Source: Pseudomonas koreensis (GTDB taxonomy: Bacteria > Pseudomonadota > Gammaproteobacteria > Pseudomonadales > Pseudomonadaceae). Taken from it: DNA of 64,000 nucleotides. Under the pieces are notes generated by a model, which was not told the origin of the DNA, searched no databases, and worked only from the letters and a program-made list of their open reading frames with translations. The stretch is from contig NZ_JALJWP010000001.1 of the NCBI RefSeq assembly GCF_024169245.1, positions 2,171,501-2,235,500 of the forward strand. Direction: 5' to 3'. The first letter of the stretch is position 1. Each line of letters starts with the position of its first letter. Shown piece by piece: positions 39,224 to 49,400 of the stretch. Both the position numbers and the translations under genes were made by a program.

Positions 39224-41782
39224 TCAGTAAACGTCGCGGCGATAGCGGCCCTGTTCGATCAGGCGTTCGACTTCGGCGCTGCCGAGGATATCGTTGAGAG
39301 CCTGGTCTACGCCTGAGGCCATCCCTTGAAGGCTGCCGCAGATATAGATGACGGCACCATCAGCCAACCATTTCTTCAATTCATCCGCTGACTCACGCAA
39401 GCGATCCTGCACATAAATCTTCTCGGCCTGATCCCGGGAGAACGCCAGATCCAGGCGCGCCAGATCACCATTGACCAGCCACTCTTCCAGCTCGGCGCGG
39501 CAGAGGAAGTCGTGCTCGCGGTTGCGCTCGCCGAACAGCAGCCACTGCCGTTGCTGGCCGTCGGCAATGCGTGCCTTGAGCAAGCTGCGCAGGCCGGCGA
39601 GGCCGGTGCCGTTGCCCAGCAGGATCATCGGCACCGGCTCGTTCGGCAGATGGAAACCACTGTTGCGTCGCACCCGCAAAGTGATGCTGCCGCCCACAGG
39701 CGCATGCTCGGTGAGCCAGCCGGAGCCGATGCCGAGGCTGCCGTCGTTGTGCTGTTCCTGACGCACGATCAGCTCCAGCACGCCGTCGGCGGCGATCGAG
39801 GCGATGGAGTATTCGCGCAGGGCTAGCGGCACCATCGCATCGACCAGCGATTGCGCGTGCAGGCCGACCAGATGCGCGCGGTGCTCGGGCAACTGGCGTG
39901 AGGCGAGTGCCACTTCCAGCGGCTCGTCGATGCCGTTGACCTTGACCGGAGTTTCGCCACGAATACCGAGGCCGTCGAGAAAATGTTCGATGGCCCACGG
40001 GCAATTGCGCGGCAGCACTTCGACCAGGTCACCGGCCAGCCAGCTTCGGGTGTCCGGGGCCTTGAGGCCGAGCAGATAGACCGGCGCACCGCTGCTGTCG
40101 GGGTTCATCAGTTCGCGGCGGACCAGTGTCCAGTTGTCGTAGCTGGGCGCTTGCCAGGTTTCGCTCGGCGCCTGTCCGGTCAGCTGGCCGAGTTGCGTTT
40201 GCCAGTGGCGCAGCGCGTAAGGATCGCCGCTGTCGACTTCCACCGGGGCGAACATGGTTTTGCCGCCGTGTTCGCCGAGCCATTGATGCAAGCGTTTGGC
40301 GAAGCCGCAGAAGTGCGCGTACTGCCGATCGCCGAGGCCGAGCACGGCGTAGTTGAGGCCGTCGAGCGTCGAGGCCTTGGCCAGCACTTTGCGTTCGAAA
40401 CCACGGGCGCTGTCCGGTGCTTCGCCGTCGCCGAAGGTGCTGACCACGAACAACGCATTGTTCGAATCGCGCAGATCCTGTTCGCTGAGATTGGCCAGGG
40501 GCTGCACGTTGACCGGCAGTCCGGCGGCCTGCAATTGCCCGGCGGTCTGCCACGCCAGTTGCTCGGCGAAACCGCTCTGGCTGGCGAAGCCGATCAGCCA
40601 TGCCGACGCATCAGCGGTCGGTTGTGCGAGGCCTTGGCGGGCATCCTTGATCTGCTTTTTCTTGCGCCGGCGATCCAGATACAGCAGCCAGCCAGTGATG
40701 AAAAACAGCGGCATGCACACCGCCGCCATCGTCACGATGATCCGCCCGACGAGGCCAAAATAGCTGCCGACGTGCAGCGCGTAAATGCTGGTCAGCAGTT
40801 GTGCCTTGAAGCTCTTGTCGGCATAGCGGTCGACGCGTTTGACCACGCCGGTGGCCGGGTCGAGAGTGATCTGGTTCAGCGCGCGGTCATGGGGCGAGCT
40901 GTCGAGCAGGTAGAACACCGTCGCCGGCTGGCCGGCCACCGCTGGCATGCGGATGTTGTACGCCGCCAGACCCGGGCCGGCAGCGCTGTAGATGCTGCTC
41001 CACATCGCCGCGTAGTCGGCCGTCGATGCCGGGCCTTCTGGCGCCGGTCCGCGACCGCCGCGCACGCGCTCGTTTTGCGGCGCGTCGGAAAGCAGTCGGG
41101 TCAGGCCTTTGTTGTACCACTCGTACGACCAGGACAATCCGGTCAATGCCAGCAGCAGATACACCAGCAAACACCAGGTGCCGGCCACCGAGTGCAGATC
41201 CCAATTGAACGCGCGGCCCTTCTTTTTCCAGTCTAGCGTCAACCACACGCGCCAGCTGTTCCACTGGCGTGGCCAGCGCAGATAAAGGCCGGAGAGGCAG
41301 AAGAACAGCAGCATCAAGGTGCAGGCGCCGGTAATGTTGCGCCCGGTGTCGCCCATGGCGAGGAAGCGGTGCAGTTGCAGCATCAGGCCGAAGAAGTCCT
41401 GACCGGTGGCGTCGCCCTGGAACTCGGCGGTGTACGGATCGAAGTAGCGCATCTCGCCACGCCGTTCGCCTTTGGGTGGGGTGAAGTAGGCCCGTGCGGC
41501 GTGGCCGCTGTCGGTTTCGACCCAGAGCATGGCGACTTTCTTGCCGGACGCGGCTTCGATGCGCTCGACCAATTCAACTGGCGGCAACACGCCGGCGGCC
41601 TGCTTTTCCACCTGCAGAACGGACGGATTCAGCGCGCGCAGGATCTCGTCCTGAAACGAATAGGCCGCGCCGGTGATGCCCATCAGGGCCAGCACCAGCC
41701 CCGCGGTGATGCCAAAAAACCAGTGCAACTGGAACAGGGTTTTCTTCAACACGTCACTCGCCGTCCATTCGGAAATTGTCAT
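39224..41782 (-). CDS. piuB: PiuB-like PepSY/flavodoxin-reductase iron-uptake flavoprotein
   Basis: 852 residues from ATG 41782 ([14 protein letters not shown]); an N-terminal extension to 41878 is not protein-like. The N-terminal half is a PepSY-TM module with four membrane helices (near residues 15-40, 140-165, 190-215 and 350-375). A flavodoxin-like domain (about 405-550, including [18 protein letters not shown]) and a ferredoxin-reductase-like FAD/NADPH module follow, with the end [20 protein letters not shown]. Such proteins are thought to reduce ferric siderophores at the inner membrane. Next to piuA and piuC, as in P. aeruginosa. Confidence 0.9.
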   Translation of the reverse strand: MTISEWTASDVLKKTLFQLHWFFGITAGLVLALMGITGAAYSFQDEILRALNPSVLQVEKQAAGVLPPVELVERIEAASGKKVAMLWVETDSGHAARAYFTPPKGERRGEMRYFDPYTAEFQGDATGQDFFGLMLQLHRFLAMGDTGRNITGACTLMLLFFCLSGLYLRWPRQWNSWRVWLTLDWKKKGRAFNWDLHSVAGTWCLLVYLLLALTGLSWSYEWYNKGLTRLLSDAPQNERVRGGRGPAPEGPASTADYAAMWSSIYSAAGPGLAAYNIRMPAVAGQPATVFYLLDSSPHDRALNQITLDPATGVVKRVDRYADKSFKAQLLTSIYALHVGSYFGLVGRIIVTMAAVCMPLFFITGWLLYLDRRRKKKQIKDARQGLAQPTADASAWLIGFASQSGFAEQLAWQTAGQLQAAGLPVNVQPLANLSEQDLRDSNNALFVVSTFGDGEAPDSARGFERKVLAKASTLDGLNYAVLGLGDRQYAHFCGFAKRLHQWLGEHGGKTMFAPVEVDSGDPYALRHWQTQLGQLTGQAPSETWQAPSYDNWTLVRRELMNPDSSGAPVYLLGLKAPDTRSWLAGDLVEVLPRNCPWAIEHFLDGLGIRGETPVKVNGIDEPLEVALASRQLPEHRAHLVGLHAQSLVDAMVPLALREYSIASIAADGVLELIVRQEQHNDGSLGIGSGWLTEHAPVGGSITLRVRRNSGFHLPNEPVPMILLGNGTGLAGLRSLLKARIADGQQRQWLLFGERNREHDFLCRAELEEWLVNGDLARLDLAFSRDQAEKIYVQDRLRESADELKKWLADGAVIYICGSLQGMASGVDQALNDILGSAEVERLIEQGRYRRDVY

Positions 41783-41830
41783 CACGGCGCGCATTATGCC
41801 GTGGGTTATCAAGAAGCGTTTTGCGTAACA

Positions 41831-41863
41831 CACAAAAGCCCCGTTCAACTGAATGAACGGGGC
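41831..41863 (-). terminator. Intrinsic terminator of piuA
   Basis: 10-bp stem GCCCCGTTCA / TGAACGGGGC (41838-41863). Read on the - strand it is followed by TTTTGTG. It lies downstream of piuA and just upstream of piuB, so the two appear to be separate units. Confidence 0.75.
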
Positions 41864-41882
41864 CGAGCCTCGCGGCACATTC

Positions 41883-41974
41883 CCTGTGGGAGCGAGCCTG
41901 CTCGCGAAAGCGGTGTGTCAGTCAGCATCGATGTTGCTGAAAGATTGCTTCGCGAGCAGGCTCGCTCCCACAGG
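41883..41974. repeat. REP doublet (GTGGGAGCGAGCCTGCTCGCGA family)
   Basis: Inverted pair of the same family as 36706-36798, placed 10 bases after the piuA stop and before its terminator. Confidence 0.85.
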
Positions 41975-41984
41975 TTCCAAATCG

Positions 41985-44300
41985 TCAGAAGTGGAAATTG
42001 GTGCTCAACAGCGCCGTCCGTCCCGCCGCCTGATTGGCGAAGTGGGTCGAGAAGGCTTTGTCGTAATAGGTTTCGTCGGTCAGGTTCTGCACGTTGAGTT
42101 GCAGGTCGACATTCTTGGTCAGCTTGTAGGCTGCCATCGCGTCGTAACGCACATAGGAATCGACCATTGTCGTGTTAGCCACACTGCCATAGACGTCGTC
42201 GACGTAGAACGCGCCACCACCGATGGTCAGCTTTGGTGTGACCTGATACGTGGTCCACAGGCTGGCGCTGTTTTTCGGTGTGTTCGGCAGGTCGTTGCCG
42301 TCGTTGGCGCGACCCAGCGGGCCACCGTCAACCTGTTCGCTATCCATGAACGCGTAACCGGCAAACAACTGCCACTTGTCGGTGATCTTGCCGCTGGCCG
42401 ACAGTTCGAAGCCTTGTACGCGGGTCTTGCCGGCGTTCTCGTAGGAACTGGTATCGACTTGCACGCGAGCGTTTTCCTTCTCGGTGCGGAAGATGTCGGC
42501 GGTCAGCGACAGGCGATCATTGAGCAGATCCCACTTGGTGCCGATTTCGTAGTTCTTGGTGGTCTCCGGCTCCATGTCGCTGCTCAGCAGATTGCCGCTG
42601 CGATCCGGCGTGCCGCCCAGCGGGTTACCTTCCTGACCTTCGCCCAAGGTGTTGCCCGGCGGCGTCGCCGAGGTCGCATAGGAGGCGTAGATGCTGCCGT
42701 TTTCCGCCGGCTTGTAGACCACGCCGAACTGGCCGGTGACGAACTCGCTGGTGTCATCGCCCTTGGAGGTGGTGCGGCCAGCGGCGTTGTAGGTCTTGTA
42801 ATCGGTGTCGAAGTGGTCGTAACGCAGGCCCATGTTCACCAGCCACTGCTCGGACAACTCCAGCGTGTCGAACACGTACAGCGCGTAGGTGTCGGCCTGG
42901 GTGTCAGTGCCGGCGTAGTTGCGCGAGATTGCGCCGTTCCACGGGTCGTTCGGATTCGGGTTCGACAGCGAGGTGCAGTTGTAACCGCTGGCCGCGCCGA
43001 TCAGGCCCGGGTTGCAGTTGGTGGTGACGGCGCTGGTGCGCGGCGTGGTGTCGGTGTTGACGTTGTACGAGGATTTCTCGCTCTGCTCACGGGTGTATTC
43101 GACACCGGTGGAGAAACTGTTCTTGAAACCGGCCACGTAAAAGGTGCCGAACAGGTCTGTCTGGTTGGTGGTGGTTTCGGTGTTGCTCACCCGCGTGTTG
43201 ACGCGACGCCAGACGCTGCCATTGTTGACGTTGCCCTTGCTGTCGTCCGGCTGGGTGAGGATGTAATCCTGCATGCTGCTGCCGTGGCGCAGGGTGTTCT
43301 TGATGGTCAGCGCATCGTTCAGGTCGTGCTCGATGGCGAAGGTCGCGGTGTCGGTGCGGCCCTTGCGGAAATCGCGATCCAGACCGTAGAAGTTGTCGTG
43401 ATCGCCACCGGCGTACGGCTTGTCCGGATTGGACTTGGTGCGTGCGCCGGAACCACCGGCTGGGATGGTGTACGGGATGCCCGAATCCGGGGTGTCGTTG
43501 CTTTCCAGATGGTAGTAGTCGAGGTTGACGCGGGTATCGGTGCCCAGGCCAAAGGCCAGGGACGGCGCGATGCCCCAACGGTCGTAATCGACCTTGTCGC
43601 GACTGGCGACGTTGCTCTCATGGCTCATCAGGTTGAGACGACCGGCAGCGCTGTCGCTGAACTGGTAGTTGCCGTCGAGGGTGTAGCGCTGGGTCTGGTC
43701 GGAGCCGTAGGTGAAGCCGCCGTCGAACGAGTTGCCCAGGTGCGCTTTCTTGCTCACCAGGTTGATGCTGCCACCGGCTGCGCCACGACCGCCAATCGCC
43801 GAGTTCGGGCCTTTGCTGACTTCGATGTTTTCCACGGCGAAGATCTCGCGGCTCTGCGAACCGGTGTCACGCACGCCGTCGAGGTAGGTATCGCCCTGAG
43901 CGTCGAAGCCACGAATGAACGGACGATCGCCCTGGGGGTTGCCACCTTCACCGGCACCGAAGGTGATGCCCGGCACGGTACGCAAGGCGTCCTGCATATT
44001 CAGCGCGCCGGTGTCCTTGAGCACTTGTTGCGGAATCACCGTGACCGAGCGCGGCGTGTCGACCAGCGGCGCGGTGTACTTGGGTGAGGAGGCTTTTTCG
44101 ACCTGGTAGGAGGTCGAATCCTGGGCTTCGCCGGTGATGGCGGTGGCGTCCAGGGCAATGGCATTGCCGGAAGCTTTGCTCTCGGTCTTTTCCACTGCGA
44201 AGACCATTTGGCCAGCGGAGCCGGCGCTGATGGCGACACCGATTGCCGAGGCGAGCAGACGTGGTGAACTGACCGGTAGTTGTGCGTGTTGACGTGCCAT
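41985..44300 (-). CDS. piuA: TonB-dependent catecholate-type siderophore receptor
   Basis: 771 residues from ATG 44300 ([12 protein letters not shown]) with GGGGAGGGG upstream. Export signal (about 1-35), then a plug domain with [20 protein letters not shown] and [20 protein letters not shown], then a 22-strand barrel ending in the aromatic C-terminus NFHF. It resembles Fiu/PiuA receptors, which take up catecholate siderophores and siderophore-conjugated drugs. The symbol follows the piuB-piuA-piuC context. It is divergent from piuC across a 207-base gap with a Fur-box-like dyad. Confidence 0.92.
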   Translation of the reverse strand: MARQHAQLPVSSPRLLASAIGVAISAGSAGQMVFAVEKTESKASGNAIALDATAITGEAQDSTSYQVEKASSPKYTAPLVDTPRSVTVIPQQVLKDTGALNMQDALRTVPGITFGAGEGGNPQGDRPFIRGFDAQGDTYLDGVRDTGSQSREIFAVENIEVSKGPNSAIGGRGAAGGSINLVSKKAHLGNSFDGGFTYGSDQTQRYTLDGNYQFSDSAAGRLNLMSHESNVASRDKVDYDRWGIAPSLAFGLGTDTRVNLDYYHLESNDTPDSGIPYTIPAGGSGARTKSNPDKPYAGGDHDNFYGLDRDFRKGRTDTATFAIEHDLNDALTIKNTLRHGSSMQDYILTQPDDSKGNVNNGSVWRRVNTRVSNTETTTNQTDLFGTFYVAGFKNSFSTGVEYTREQSEKSSYNVNTDTTPRTSAVTTNCNPGLIGAASGYNCTSLSNPNPNDPWNGAISRNYAGTDTQADTYALYVFDTLELSEQWLVNMGLRYDHFDTDYKTYNAAGRTTSKGDDTSEFVTGQFGVVYKPAENGSIYASYATSATPPGNTLGEGQEGNPLGGTPDRSGNLLSSDMEPETTKNYEIGTKWDLLNDRLSLTADIFRTEKENARVQVDTSSYENAGKTRVQGFELSASGKITDKWQLFAGYAFMDSEQVDGGPLGRANDGNDLPNTPKNSASLWTTYQVTPKLTIGGGAFYVDDVYGSVANTTMVDSYVRYDAMAAYKLTKNVDLQLNVQNLTDETYYDKAFSTHFANQAAGRTALLSTNFHF

Positions 44301-44364
44301 TTTTATTCCCCTCCCCAAGGATTTGAGGCGGCGGAATATAGGGTAAACAGGTATTCGTATCAAT

Positions 44365-44385
44365 TGCGAAACATTGTTATTCGCA
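44365..44385. promoter_or_regulatory. Candidate Fur box between piuA and piuC
   Basis: TGCGAAACATTGTTATTCGC(A), an imperfect dyad with TGCGAA/TTCGCA arms in an AT-rich stretch. It resembles pseudomonad Fur sites (GCAAATnATTnTCATTTGC). It could control both divergent iron genes. Confidence 0.45.
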
Positions 44386-44507
44386 TTGAATTTACATTCT
44401 TTACAATTTGCCCTTACGGTTTTTGCCTGTTCGTTCGTCTCGCGGGTTTTACACGGTCAATAAGAATCAATACCATTGCCGCCTTCTTGCCATCAGGTGA
44501 CATCGCC

Positions 44508-45188
44508 ATGCTGCTGCACATTCCCGGGCTGTTCGCAAAAGACGAAGTGCAGCGCATCCGCCAGGCTCTGGAGCAGGCGGACTGGGCCGATGGCAAGATC
44601 ACTGCCGGCTTCCAGTCGGCCAAGGCCAAGCACAACCTGCAATTGCCCGAAGGCCATCCGCTGGCCAAGGAAATCGGCGCGGCGATGCTTGAGCGGCTGT
44701 GGAAAAATCCGCTGTTCATGTCCGCCGCATTGCCGCACAAAGTCTTTCCACCCTTGGTGAACTGTTACACCGCCGGCGGCAGTTTCGATTTCCATATCGA
44801 CAATGCCGTACGCCAGCCCAAGGGCAGCATCGAGCGGGTGCGTACCGATCTGTCGGCGACGCTGTTTTTCAGCGAGCCGGAAGATTACGACGGCGGCGAG
44901 CTGGAGATTCAGGACACCTACGGCAGCCAGCGAGTGAAGTTGCCGGCCGGCGACATGGTGTTGTATCCGGGCACCAGTTTGCACAAGGTCAATGCGGTCA
45001 CTCGCGGCGCGCGTTATGCGTCGTTTTTCTGGACGCAAAGCCTGGTGCGCGAAGACAGTCAGCGCGCGTTGTTGTTCGAGATGGACGCGGCGATTCAGCA
45101 GCTCACTCAGGACGTTCCCGATCACCCTTCGCTGATCCGCCTCACCGGCACGTATCACAACCTGCTGCGGCGTTGGGTCGAGGTATGA
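44508..45188 (+). CDS. piuC: PKHD-type Fe(II)/2-oxoglutarate hydroxylase PiuC
   Basis: 226 residues from ATG 44508 ([15 protein letters not shown]); the longer frame back to 44280 reads through the regulatory gap. The prolyl-4-hydroxylase-like fold has iron ligands His96 and Asp98 (HIDNAV) and a distal His near residue 158 (LHKVNAV). The 2-oxoglutarate-binding Arg lies in [11 protein letters not shown]. In pseudomonads piuC is iron-regulated and sits beside the receptor piuA; its substrate is not established. It overlaps the SEL1 gene by four bases (ATGA). Confidence 0.93.
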   Translation: MLLHIPGLFAKDEVQRIRQALEQADWADGKITAGFQSAKAKHNLQLPEGHPLAKEIGAAMLERLWKNPLFMSAALPHKVFPPLVNCYTAGGSFDFHIDNAVRQPKGSIERVRTDLSATLFFSEPEDYDGGELEIQDTYGSQRVKLPAGDMVLYPGTSLHKVNAVTRGARYASFFWTQSLVREDSQRALLFEMDAAIQQLTQDVPDHPSLIRLTGTYHNLLRRWVEV

Positions 45189-45943
45189 GTTTCCTGCTAC
45201 GCCGCGAGGAAGTCCTCGATGCCGCCGGGTTGGCGGCGATGCTTGAAGAAAGCCCGGCTCGAGCGGCGCAGGCGATTTTGCTGGCGGCGGGTGAGGGCGA
45301 GGTTGAAGCGCAGGCGCTGCTCGGGCAGATCCTGCTCGATGGCCAGGGCATCGCGCAGGATCAAGCGCTGGCGCTGCGCTGGTTCGGCATCGCCGCCGGG
45401 CGCGGGCATCTGATGGCGCGCAACATGCTCGGGCGTTGCCATGAGCATGGTTGGGGTTGTGCGGCGGATGCCTCGATCGCGGCGCAGCATTATCGGATCG
45501 CCGCAGAAGCCGGGCTGGATTGGGCGATGTACAACCTTGCCAATCTGCTAGCGACCGGTCGCGGGGTGACGGTTGATCATCGGCAGGCGTTGGCGTTGTA
45601 TCGGCGCGCGGCTGAGTTGGGCCATGCCAAATCGATGAATCTGCTGGGGCGCTATCTGGAGGAAGGGCAGGTGTGTCCGGCGGATCCGCTGGCGGCGCGC
45701 GAGTGGTATCGGCGCTCGGCTGAGGGTGGGGATTTTCGTGGGCAATTCAGTTATGCGGCGGTGCTGGCGGCTGAGGGGCGGGTTGAGGAGGCGGTGGATT
45801 GGCTTGAAAAAGCCTTGGCCGGGGGGAGTCCGCATTTTCTACGGGTGGCTGGAAATGAACTATGCCGAATTTCCTGCCCGCAATTCAAGACGATGGCCCA
45901 AGCGTTCCTAAAAAAAGCAGAAGCTTTGACTCGAGTAACATAA
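45185..45943 (+). CDS. SEL1-like repeat (tetratricopeptide-type) protein
   Basis: 252 residues with about five SEL1 repeats, e.g. [40 protein letters not shown] and [19 protein letters not shown]. It has no signal peptide, and the role is probably as a scaffold. It is coupled to piuC by a 4-base overlap, as in P. aeruginosa. The last 15 or so codons (CTA AAA AAA GCA ... CGA GTA ACA TAA) are AT-rich and unlike the rest, so the gene's end may have been altered at the junction with the AT-rich island that follows. Confidence 0.9.
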   Translation: MSFLLRREEVLDAAGLAAMLEESPARAAQAILLAAGEGEVEAQALLGQILLDGQGIAQDQALALRWFGIAAGRGHLMARNMLGRCHEHGWGCAADASIAAQHYRIAAEAGLDWAMYNLANLLATGRGVTVDHRQALALYRRAAELGHAKSMNLLGRYLEEGQVCPADPLAAREWYRRSAEGGDFRGQFSYAAVLAAEGRVEEAVDWLEKALAGGSPHFLRVAGNELCRISCPQFKTMAQAFLKKAEALTRVT

Positions 45944-46055
45944 AGGTACATCACGTGAGCTGGGGTTAAACAAATCGGGGTGTCCGGCAAATCGCTAGGC
46001 TGTGCGTGCAAAAGGCAGTACATTTGCGCTACATGATTTAAGCTTAGGCACTCGC

Positions 46056-46223
46056 ATGTCTCGTATAAAAAACGAAACAATTTCAATTCGAACTTCTTCC
46101 GAAATCAAGTATTTGCTTAAAATGGCGGCTGATCAGGAGCGGCGATCTGTTGCGTCAATGATGGAGATTTTAATAGTCGAATATGCAAGGAAGTATAATT
46201 TGAGAATCATTTCCGAGGTTTAA
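46056..46223 (+). CDS. Arc/CopG-type ribbon-helix-helix protein
   Basis: 55 residues from ATG 46056 (MSRIKNETISIRTSSEIKYL). The basic N-terminal strand (ETISIRTS), helix A (SEIKYLLKMAADQERR), the turn at RRSVA and helix B (SMMEILIVEYARKYN) match a ribbon-helix-helix DNA-binding fold. It is the first gene of the AT-rich island, 51 bases before the ATPase gene on the same strand, so it may be the local repressor or an antitoxin-like part. The family is inferred from sequence pattern only. No clear promoter is visible in 45944-46055; TACAT repeats there could be operator half-sites. Confidence 0.75.
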   Translation: MSRIKNETISIRTSSEIKYLLKMAADQERRSVASMMEILIVEYARKYNLRIISEV

Positions 46224-46274
46224 GAAATGATTTTTCGTATTTGACGTGGTATGTGGTTAAAGGGTGGCCGATTA

Positions 46275-47333
46275 ATGAAAATTCGTGAGATTCATATATC
46301 AAGGCTTGGCGTGCTAGGTACCCAGTCTTTTGATTTTTCAGATGAGTGGAGTGGCGAAACGGCTAGTCGTATACTGATTAGTGGTCCGAATGGTTGCGGT
46401 AAGACAACGCTTATCAGTGTAGTCGCAATTATGTGGAATATGTTTGGCTTCTGGCTGAATAAGCGAGCCAAATCAACTGCTGCGCAAACCGAGGCGATGT
46501 TGAAAGCTTTTGGTTATGGAAGCGTAGTGTTAGTTCTAGAGGATTTGCCGTACTTGAAGGAAAAGCTTCTATTGGTGAACGGCGATGAAAACTCTATAGG
46601 GCAAATAAAAAAAGCTTGGCCCGGCGCAGCGGTTGTCGGCGAATTAATGCAATTTGATAAAAAGAAAATAGTTTCTCATGTGTTGGAGCTTCCTCAGGAG
46701 GAAGAATGGTTTACTCAATGGACGCTTGAACGACAAAGAATGTTGGTTTCTCCAGAACCCAGCAGGATACCAAATCTGATTTTCTTGGATGCGGATAGTC
46801 GTAGGTGGGTTGTAGCGAAGGGGAAGCGTGGTGAAATAAAACCTGAGGTCCTACAGCAGCGTTGGATATCCCGTTATAGACCTACCGAAAGAGGTGATGG
46901 CCAACTGGAGGAATCTTTGCTCTCAGTGAAGACAGCATCCAATGCGATGTTTGAACGAATTGTTGATGCAATGAATGGATTTCTAGTCGGGAAATTGATA
47001 CTGAAAACCGTGGTCCTAGGTGAAAATAGAATTCAGGTACTTACAGAAGACGGAGAAATAATAACTCTAGATGATTTGAGCTCTGGAGAACACCAGGTAT
47101 TAATTTTGCTTTTTCAGTTGGGTCGCTGGATGGAGAAAGGCGGAATTGTACTGATAGATGAGCCTGATCTGTATTTGCATCCTTCTTTGGCAATAAGTTT
47201 GCTCGCCCGGATTGAACAGATTGTCGATGATAACGGTGGTCAGTTAATTATAACTTCACACATGCCTGATGTGTGGAGTCGTTATGAAACCGTTGGTCAT
47301 CGTGTTCTGCTCGGAGGTACTGATGAGTCCTGA
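46275..47333 (+). CDS. AAA/ABC-type ATPase, AriA-like (PARIS-type defence candidate)
   Basis: 352 residues from ATG 46275. A complete ABC-class head: N-terminal MKIREIHISRLGVLGTQSF, Walker A GPNGCGKT (37-44), signature LSSGEHQ (near 270), Walker B IVLIDEPDLYLHPS (near 292) and the switch region LIITSHMPDVW. The insert between Walker A and the signature is short and lacks an SMC-like coiled coil. This is the AAA_15/AAA_21, OLD-like class. Its stop overlaps the next gene by 11 bases, so the two are co-translated. GC is about 38-43 percent against 60-70 in the flanks. PARIS AriA is the nearest described match by architecture; not verified by search. Confidence 0.85.
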   Translation: MKIREIHISRLGVLGTQSFDFSDEWSGETASRILISGPNGCGKTTLISVVAIMWNMFGFWLNKRAKSTAAQTEAMLKAFGYGSVVLVLEDLPYLKEKLLLVNGDENSIGQIKKAWPGAAVVGELMQFDKKKIVSHVLELPQEEEWFTQWTLERQRMLVSPEPSRIPNLIFLDADSRRWVVAKGKRGEIKPEVLQQRWISRYRPTERGDGQLEESLLSVKTASNAMFERIVDAMNGFLVGKLILKTVVLGENRIQVLTEDGEIITLDDLSSGEHQVLILLFQLGRWMEKGGIVLIDEPDLYLHPSLAISLLARIEQIVDDNGGQLIITSHMPDVWSRYETVGHRVLLGGTDES

Positions 47334-48144
47334 GGAGCAGAGAAAAAAAATAATTGAGCGTTACGCGCCAAACCATAGTAAATCCATTTTTCTAGTAGAG
47401 GGCGTCGATGATGTTGAGGCGATGTCTTTATTGTTGAATGCTTTTCATGTTCAGGATTGGGAGCGCAACTGGGTAGTGGTTTCTGCCGGAAATAAGCGGC
47501 GTGTTCGGGAGTTGCTGTCTCTGGAGCGAAGCTGGTTAGGCCTTGTCGATAGAGATGAGTGGGACTCTGTCATGCTGGCGAGATATTCGCTTGAATTGCC
47601 GAATCTTATTATACTCCCACGATTTTGTATTGAAAATTATCTAATTGTTCCTGACGAGATTTGGCTGGCTTTACCAGAGAGGCAGCGAGCAAAAATTGGC
47701 GGTGATAAACAGTTATTTGATAACAGGATCTTGAGTGCTTTGCCCTCATATGTCAGACATGGCGTTGCATGGAAAGTTGTAACTCCCCTTTGGGAGGGGC
47801 TGCGAGCCAGGGGCTTCAAAGAAAGCTTGGCATCATTTGAAAGCTTGGCCACCGTCCAAAATGATGGTGATATTTTAAATATACTGAATCAATGGGATGC
47901 TTATCTAGAACCACAGAGAATCATGTCTGATTTTCAGACGATGCTTACGACAGCTCTGCAGTCCTCAGTTACAATGCAATTGAAGGACTATGTCCACGGA
48001 AAACTTTTCTGGGAACGTCAAGTTAACGAGGCAATGAATCAATTTTTCGGTCAAATGAGTGCAAAAGAACGCCGCACCAAAATTCTCGCGCATATTCCCA
48101 CGTTGCCGGAAGATTTGCTTCCTATATTGAGTCGGCTTGAGTAG
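47323..48144 (+). CDS. DUF4435 (TOPRIM-like) protein, AriB-like effector candidate
   Basis: 273 residues from ATG 47323 with GGAGG 6 bases upstream, inside the end of the ATPase gene. TOPRIM-type acidic motifs are visible: Glu26 in FLVEGVDD (25-30) and the DRD motif at 76-78 (GLVDRDEWD). The DUF4435 hallmark IENYL is at 103-107. In PARIS, the DUF4435 protein AriB is held by the AriA ATPase and, when released by a phage anti-restriction protein, becomes a toxic nuclease acting on tRNA. This role is inferred from gene pairing and motifs. A terminator follows at 48181. Confidence 0.83.
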   Translation: MSPEEQRKKIIERYAPNHSKSIFLVEGVDDVEAMSLLLNAFHVQDWERNWVVVSAGNKRRVRELLSLERSWLGLVDRDEWDSVMLARYSLELPNLIILPRFCIENYLIVPDEIWLALPERQRAKIGGDKQLFDNRILSALPSYVRHGVAWKVVTPLWEGLRARGFKESLASFESLATVQNDGDILNILNQWDAYLEPQRIMSDFQTMLTTALQSSVTMQLKDYVHGKLFWERQVNEAMNQFFGQMSAKERRTKILAHIPTLPEDLLPILSRLE

Positions 48145-48180
48145 CTGGATTTAAAGCTGGATATAAAATAACCCTTAAGT

Positions 48181-48208
48181 ACGCCCATGACTCATCATGG
48201 GCGTTTTG
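48181..48208 (+). terminator. Terminator at the island-speC junction
   Basis: Perfect 10-bp stem ACGCCCATGA / TCATGGGCGT with loop CTCA (48181-48204), followed by TTT on the + strand. It ends the island genes; on the - strand, for speC, no T tract follows. Confidence 0.65.
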
Positions 48209-48225
48209 CGTTGCGGCTTAGGTTC

Positions 48226-49389
48226 TTACACGTAAAACGACTTCAACGGCGGAAACCCGTTGAACTCAACCGCGCTGTAACTGGTTGTATAAGCACCGGT
48301 CGACAACCAGTACAGACGATCACCAATCGCCAGGTTCAGCGGCAGACCGTACTTGTAGTTCTCATACATGATGTCGGCGCTGTCGCAGGTCGGGCCGGCG
48401 ATGACGACTTCTTCCATCTCGCCTTTCTTCTCGGTCCAGATCGGGAACTTGATCGCTTCGTCCATGGTTTCGATCAGGCCGGAGAACTTGCCCACATCGG
48501 TGTACACCCAGCGCTCGACAGCGGTGCGCGATTTGCGCGCAACCAGCACCACTTCGCTGACCAGGATGCCGGCGTTGGCGATCAGCGAACGGCCCGGCTC
48601 GAGGATGATTTCCGGCAGATCATCACCGAAGTCTTCCTTGAGGAAGCGGATGATTTCTTCGGCGTAGGTTTCCAGGCTGTTGGTGCGGGTGATGTAGTTG
48701 GCCGGGAAGCCACCGCCCATGTTGATCAGCTTCAGATGAATGCCGTCTTCTTCTTTCAGGCGCTCGAAGATCACTTTGACCTTGGCGATCGCCGCGTCCC
48801 AGACGCTGATGTCGCGCTGTTGCGAGCCGACGTGGAAGGAGATGCCGTACGGCACCAGACCGAGGTCACGGGCGAGGATCAGCAGGTCCATGGCCATGTC
48901 GGTCTGGCAGCCGAACTTGCGCGACAGCGGCCAGTCAGCCGTGGTCGAGCCTTCAGTCAGAATACGTACATAGACTTTCGAACCCGGTGCAGCCTTGGCG
49001 ATGTTGCGCAGGTCGGCTTCGGAGTCGGTGGAGAACAGACGCACACCCTTATCAAAGAAGTAGCGGATGTCCTTGGATTTCTTGATGGTGTTGCCGTAGC
49101 TGATGCGGTCCGGGCTGACGCCGCGATCCATCACTTTGTCCAGCTCGTAGATCGAGGCGATGTCGAAGCTCGAACCCTTGTCTTTGAGCAGGTCGATGAT
49201 CTCGACGGCAGGGTTGGCCTTGACCGCATAGTAGACCTTGGCGAATTCGAAACCGGCGCGCAGGTCATCGTAGGCCTGGGCGATCATCGCGGTGTCGATC
49301 ACCACGAACGGGGTTTCCTGTTTGTCGGCGAACGCCTTCATTTTGTCGAATGTAGCGCGCGCGAAATAGTCTTCGACCTGGATCGACAT
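48226..49389 (-). CDS. speC: Ornithine decarboxylase, fold III PLP type
   Basis: Converts ornithine to putrescine. 387 residues from ATG 49389 (MSIQVEDYFARATF). The alanine-racemase-like barrel has PLP Lys57 (YYAVKANP), HVGSQ and the phosphate-binding EPGRSLIANAG, and the C-terminal domain has the catalytic Cys in TCDSADI. This is the eukaryotic-like short ODC, not the large E. coli type. AGGAG lies 8 bases before the ATG and overlaps the stop of a 10-codon leader ORF. The leader is about 195 bases. Confidence 0.95.
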   Translation of the reverse strand: MSIQVEDYFARATFDKMKAFADKQETPFVVIDTAMIAQAYDDLRAGFEFAKVYYAVKANPAVEIIDLLKDKGSSFDIASIYELDKVMDRGVSPDRISYGNTIKKSKDIRYFFDKGVRLFSTDSEADLRNIAKAAPGSKVYVRILTEGSTTADWPLSRKFGCQTDMAMDLLILARDLGLVPYGISFHVGSQQRDISVWDAAIAKVKVIFERLKEEDGIHLKLINMGGGFPANYITRTNSLETYAEEIIRFLKEDFGDDLPEIILEPGRSLIANAGILVSEVVLVARKSRTAVERWVYTDVGKFSGLIETMDEAIKFPIWTEKKGEMEEVVIAGPTCDSADIMYENYKYGLPLNLAIGDRLYWLSTGAYTTSYSAVEFNGFPPLKSFYV

Positions 49390-49400
49390 GCTGGGTGCTC

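Noticed and set aside
41853..44087. 744-codon + strand frame across piuA
   Set aside because: In register with piuA; composition unlike a real protein.
46275..48144. Gabija or retron-Eco8 type system
   Set aside because: There is no fused ATPase-TOPRIM OLD protein, no UvrD-like helicase and no reverse transcriptase; the separate ATPase plus DUF4435 fits PARIS better.
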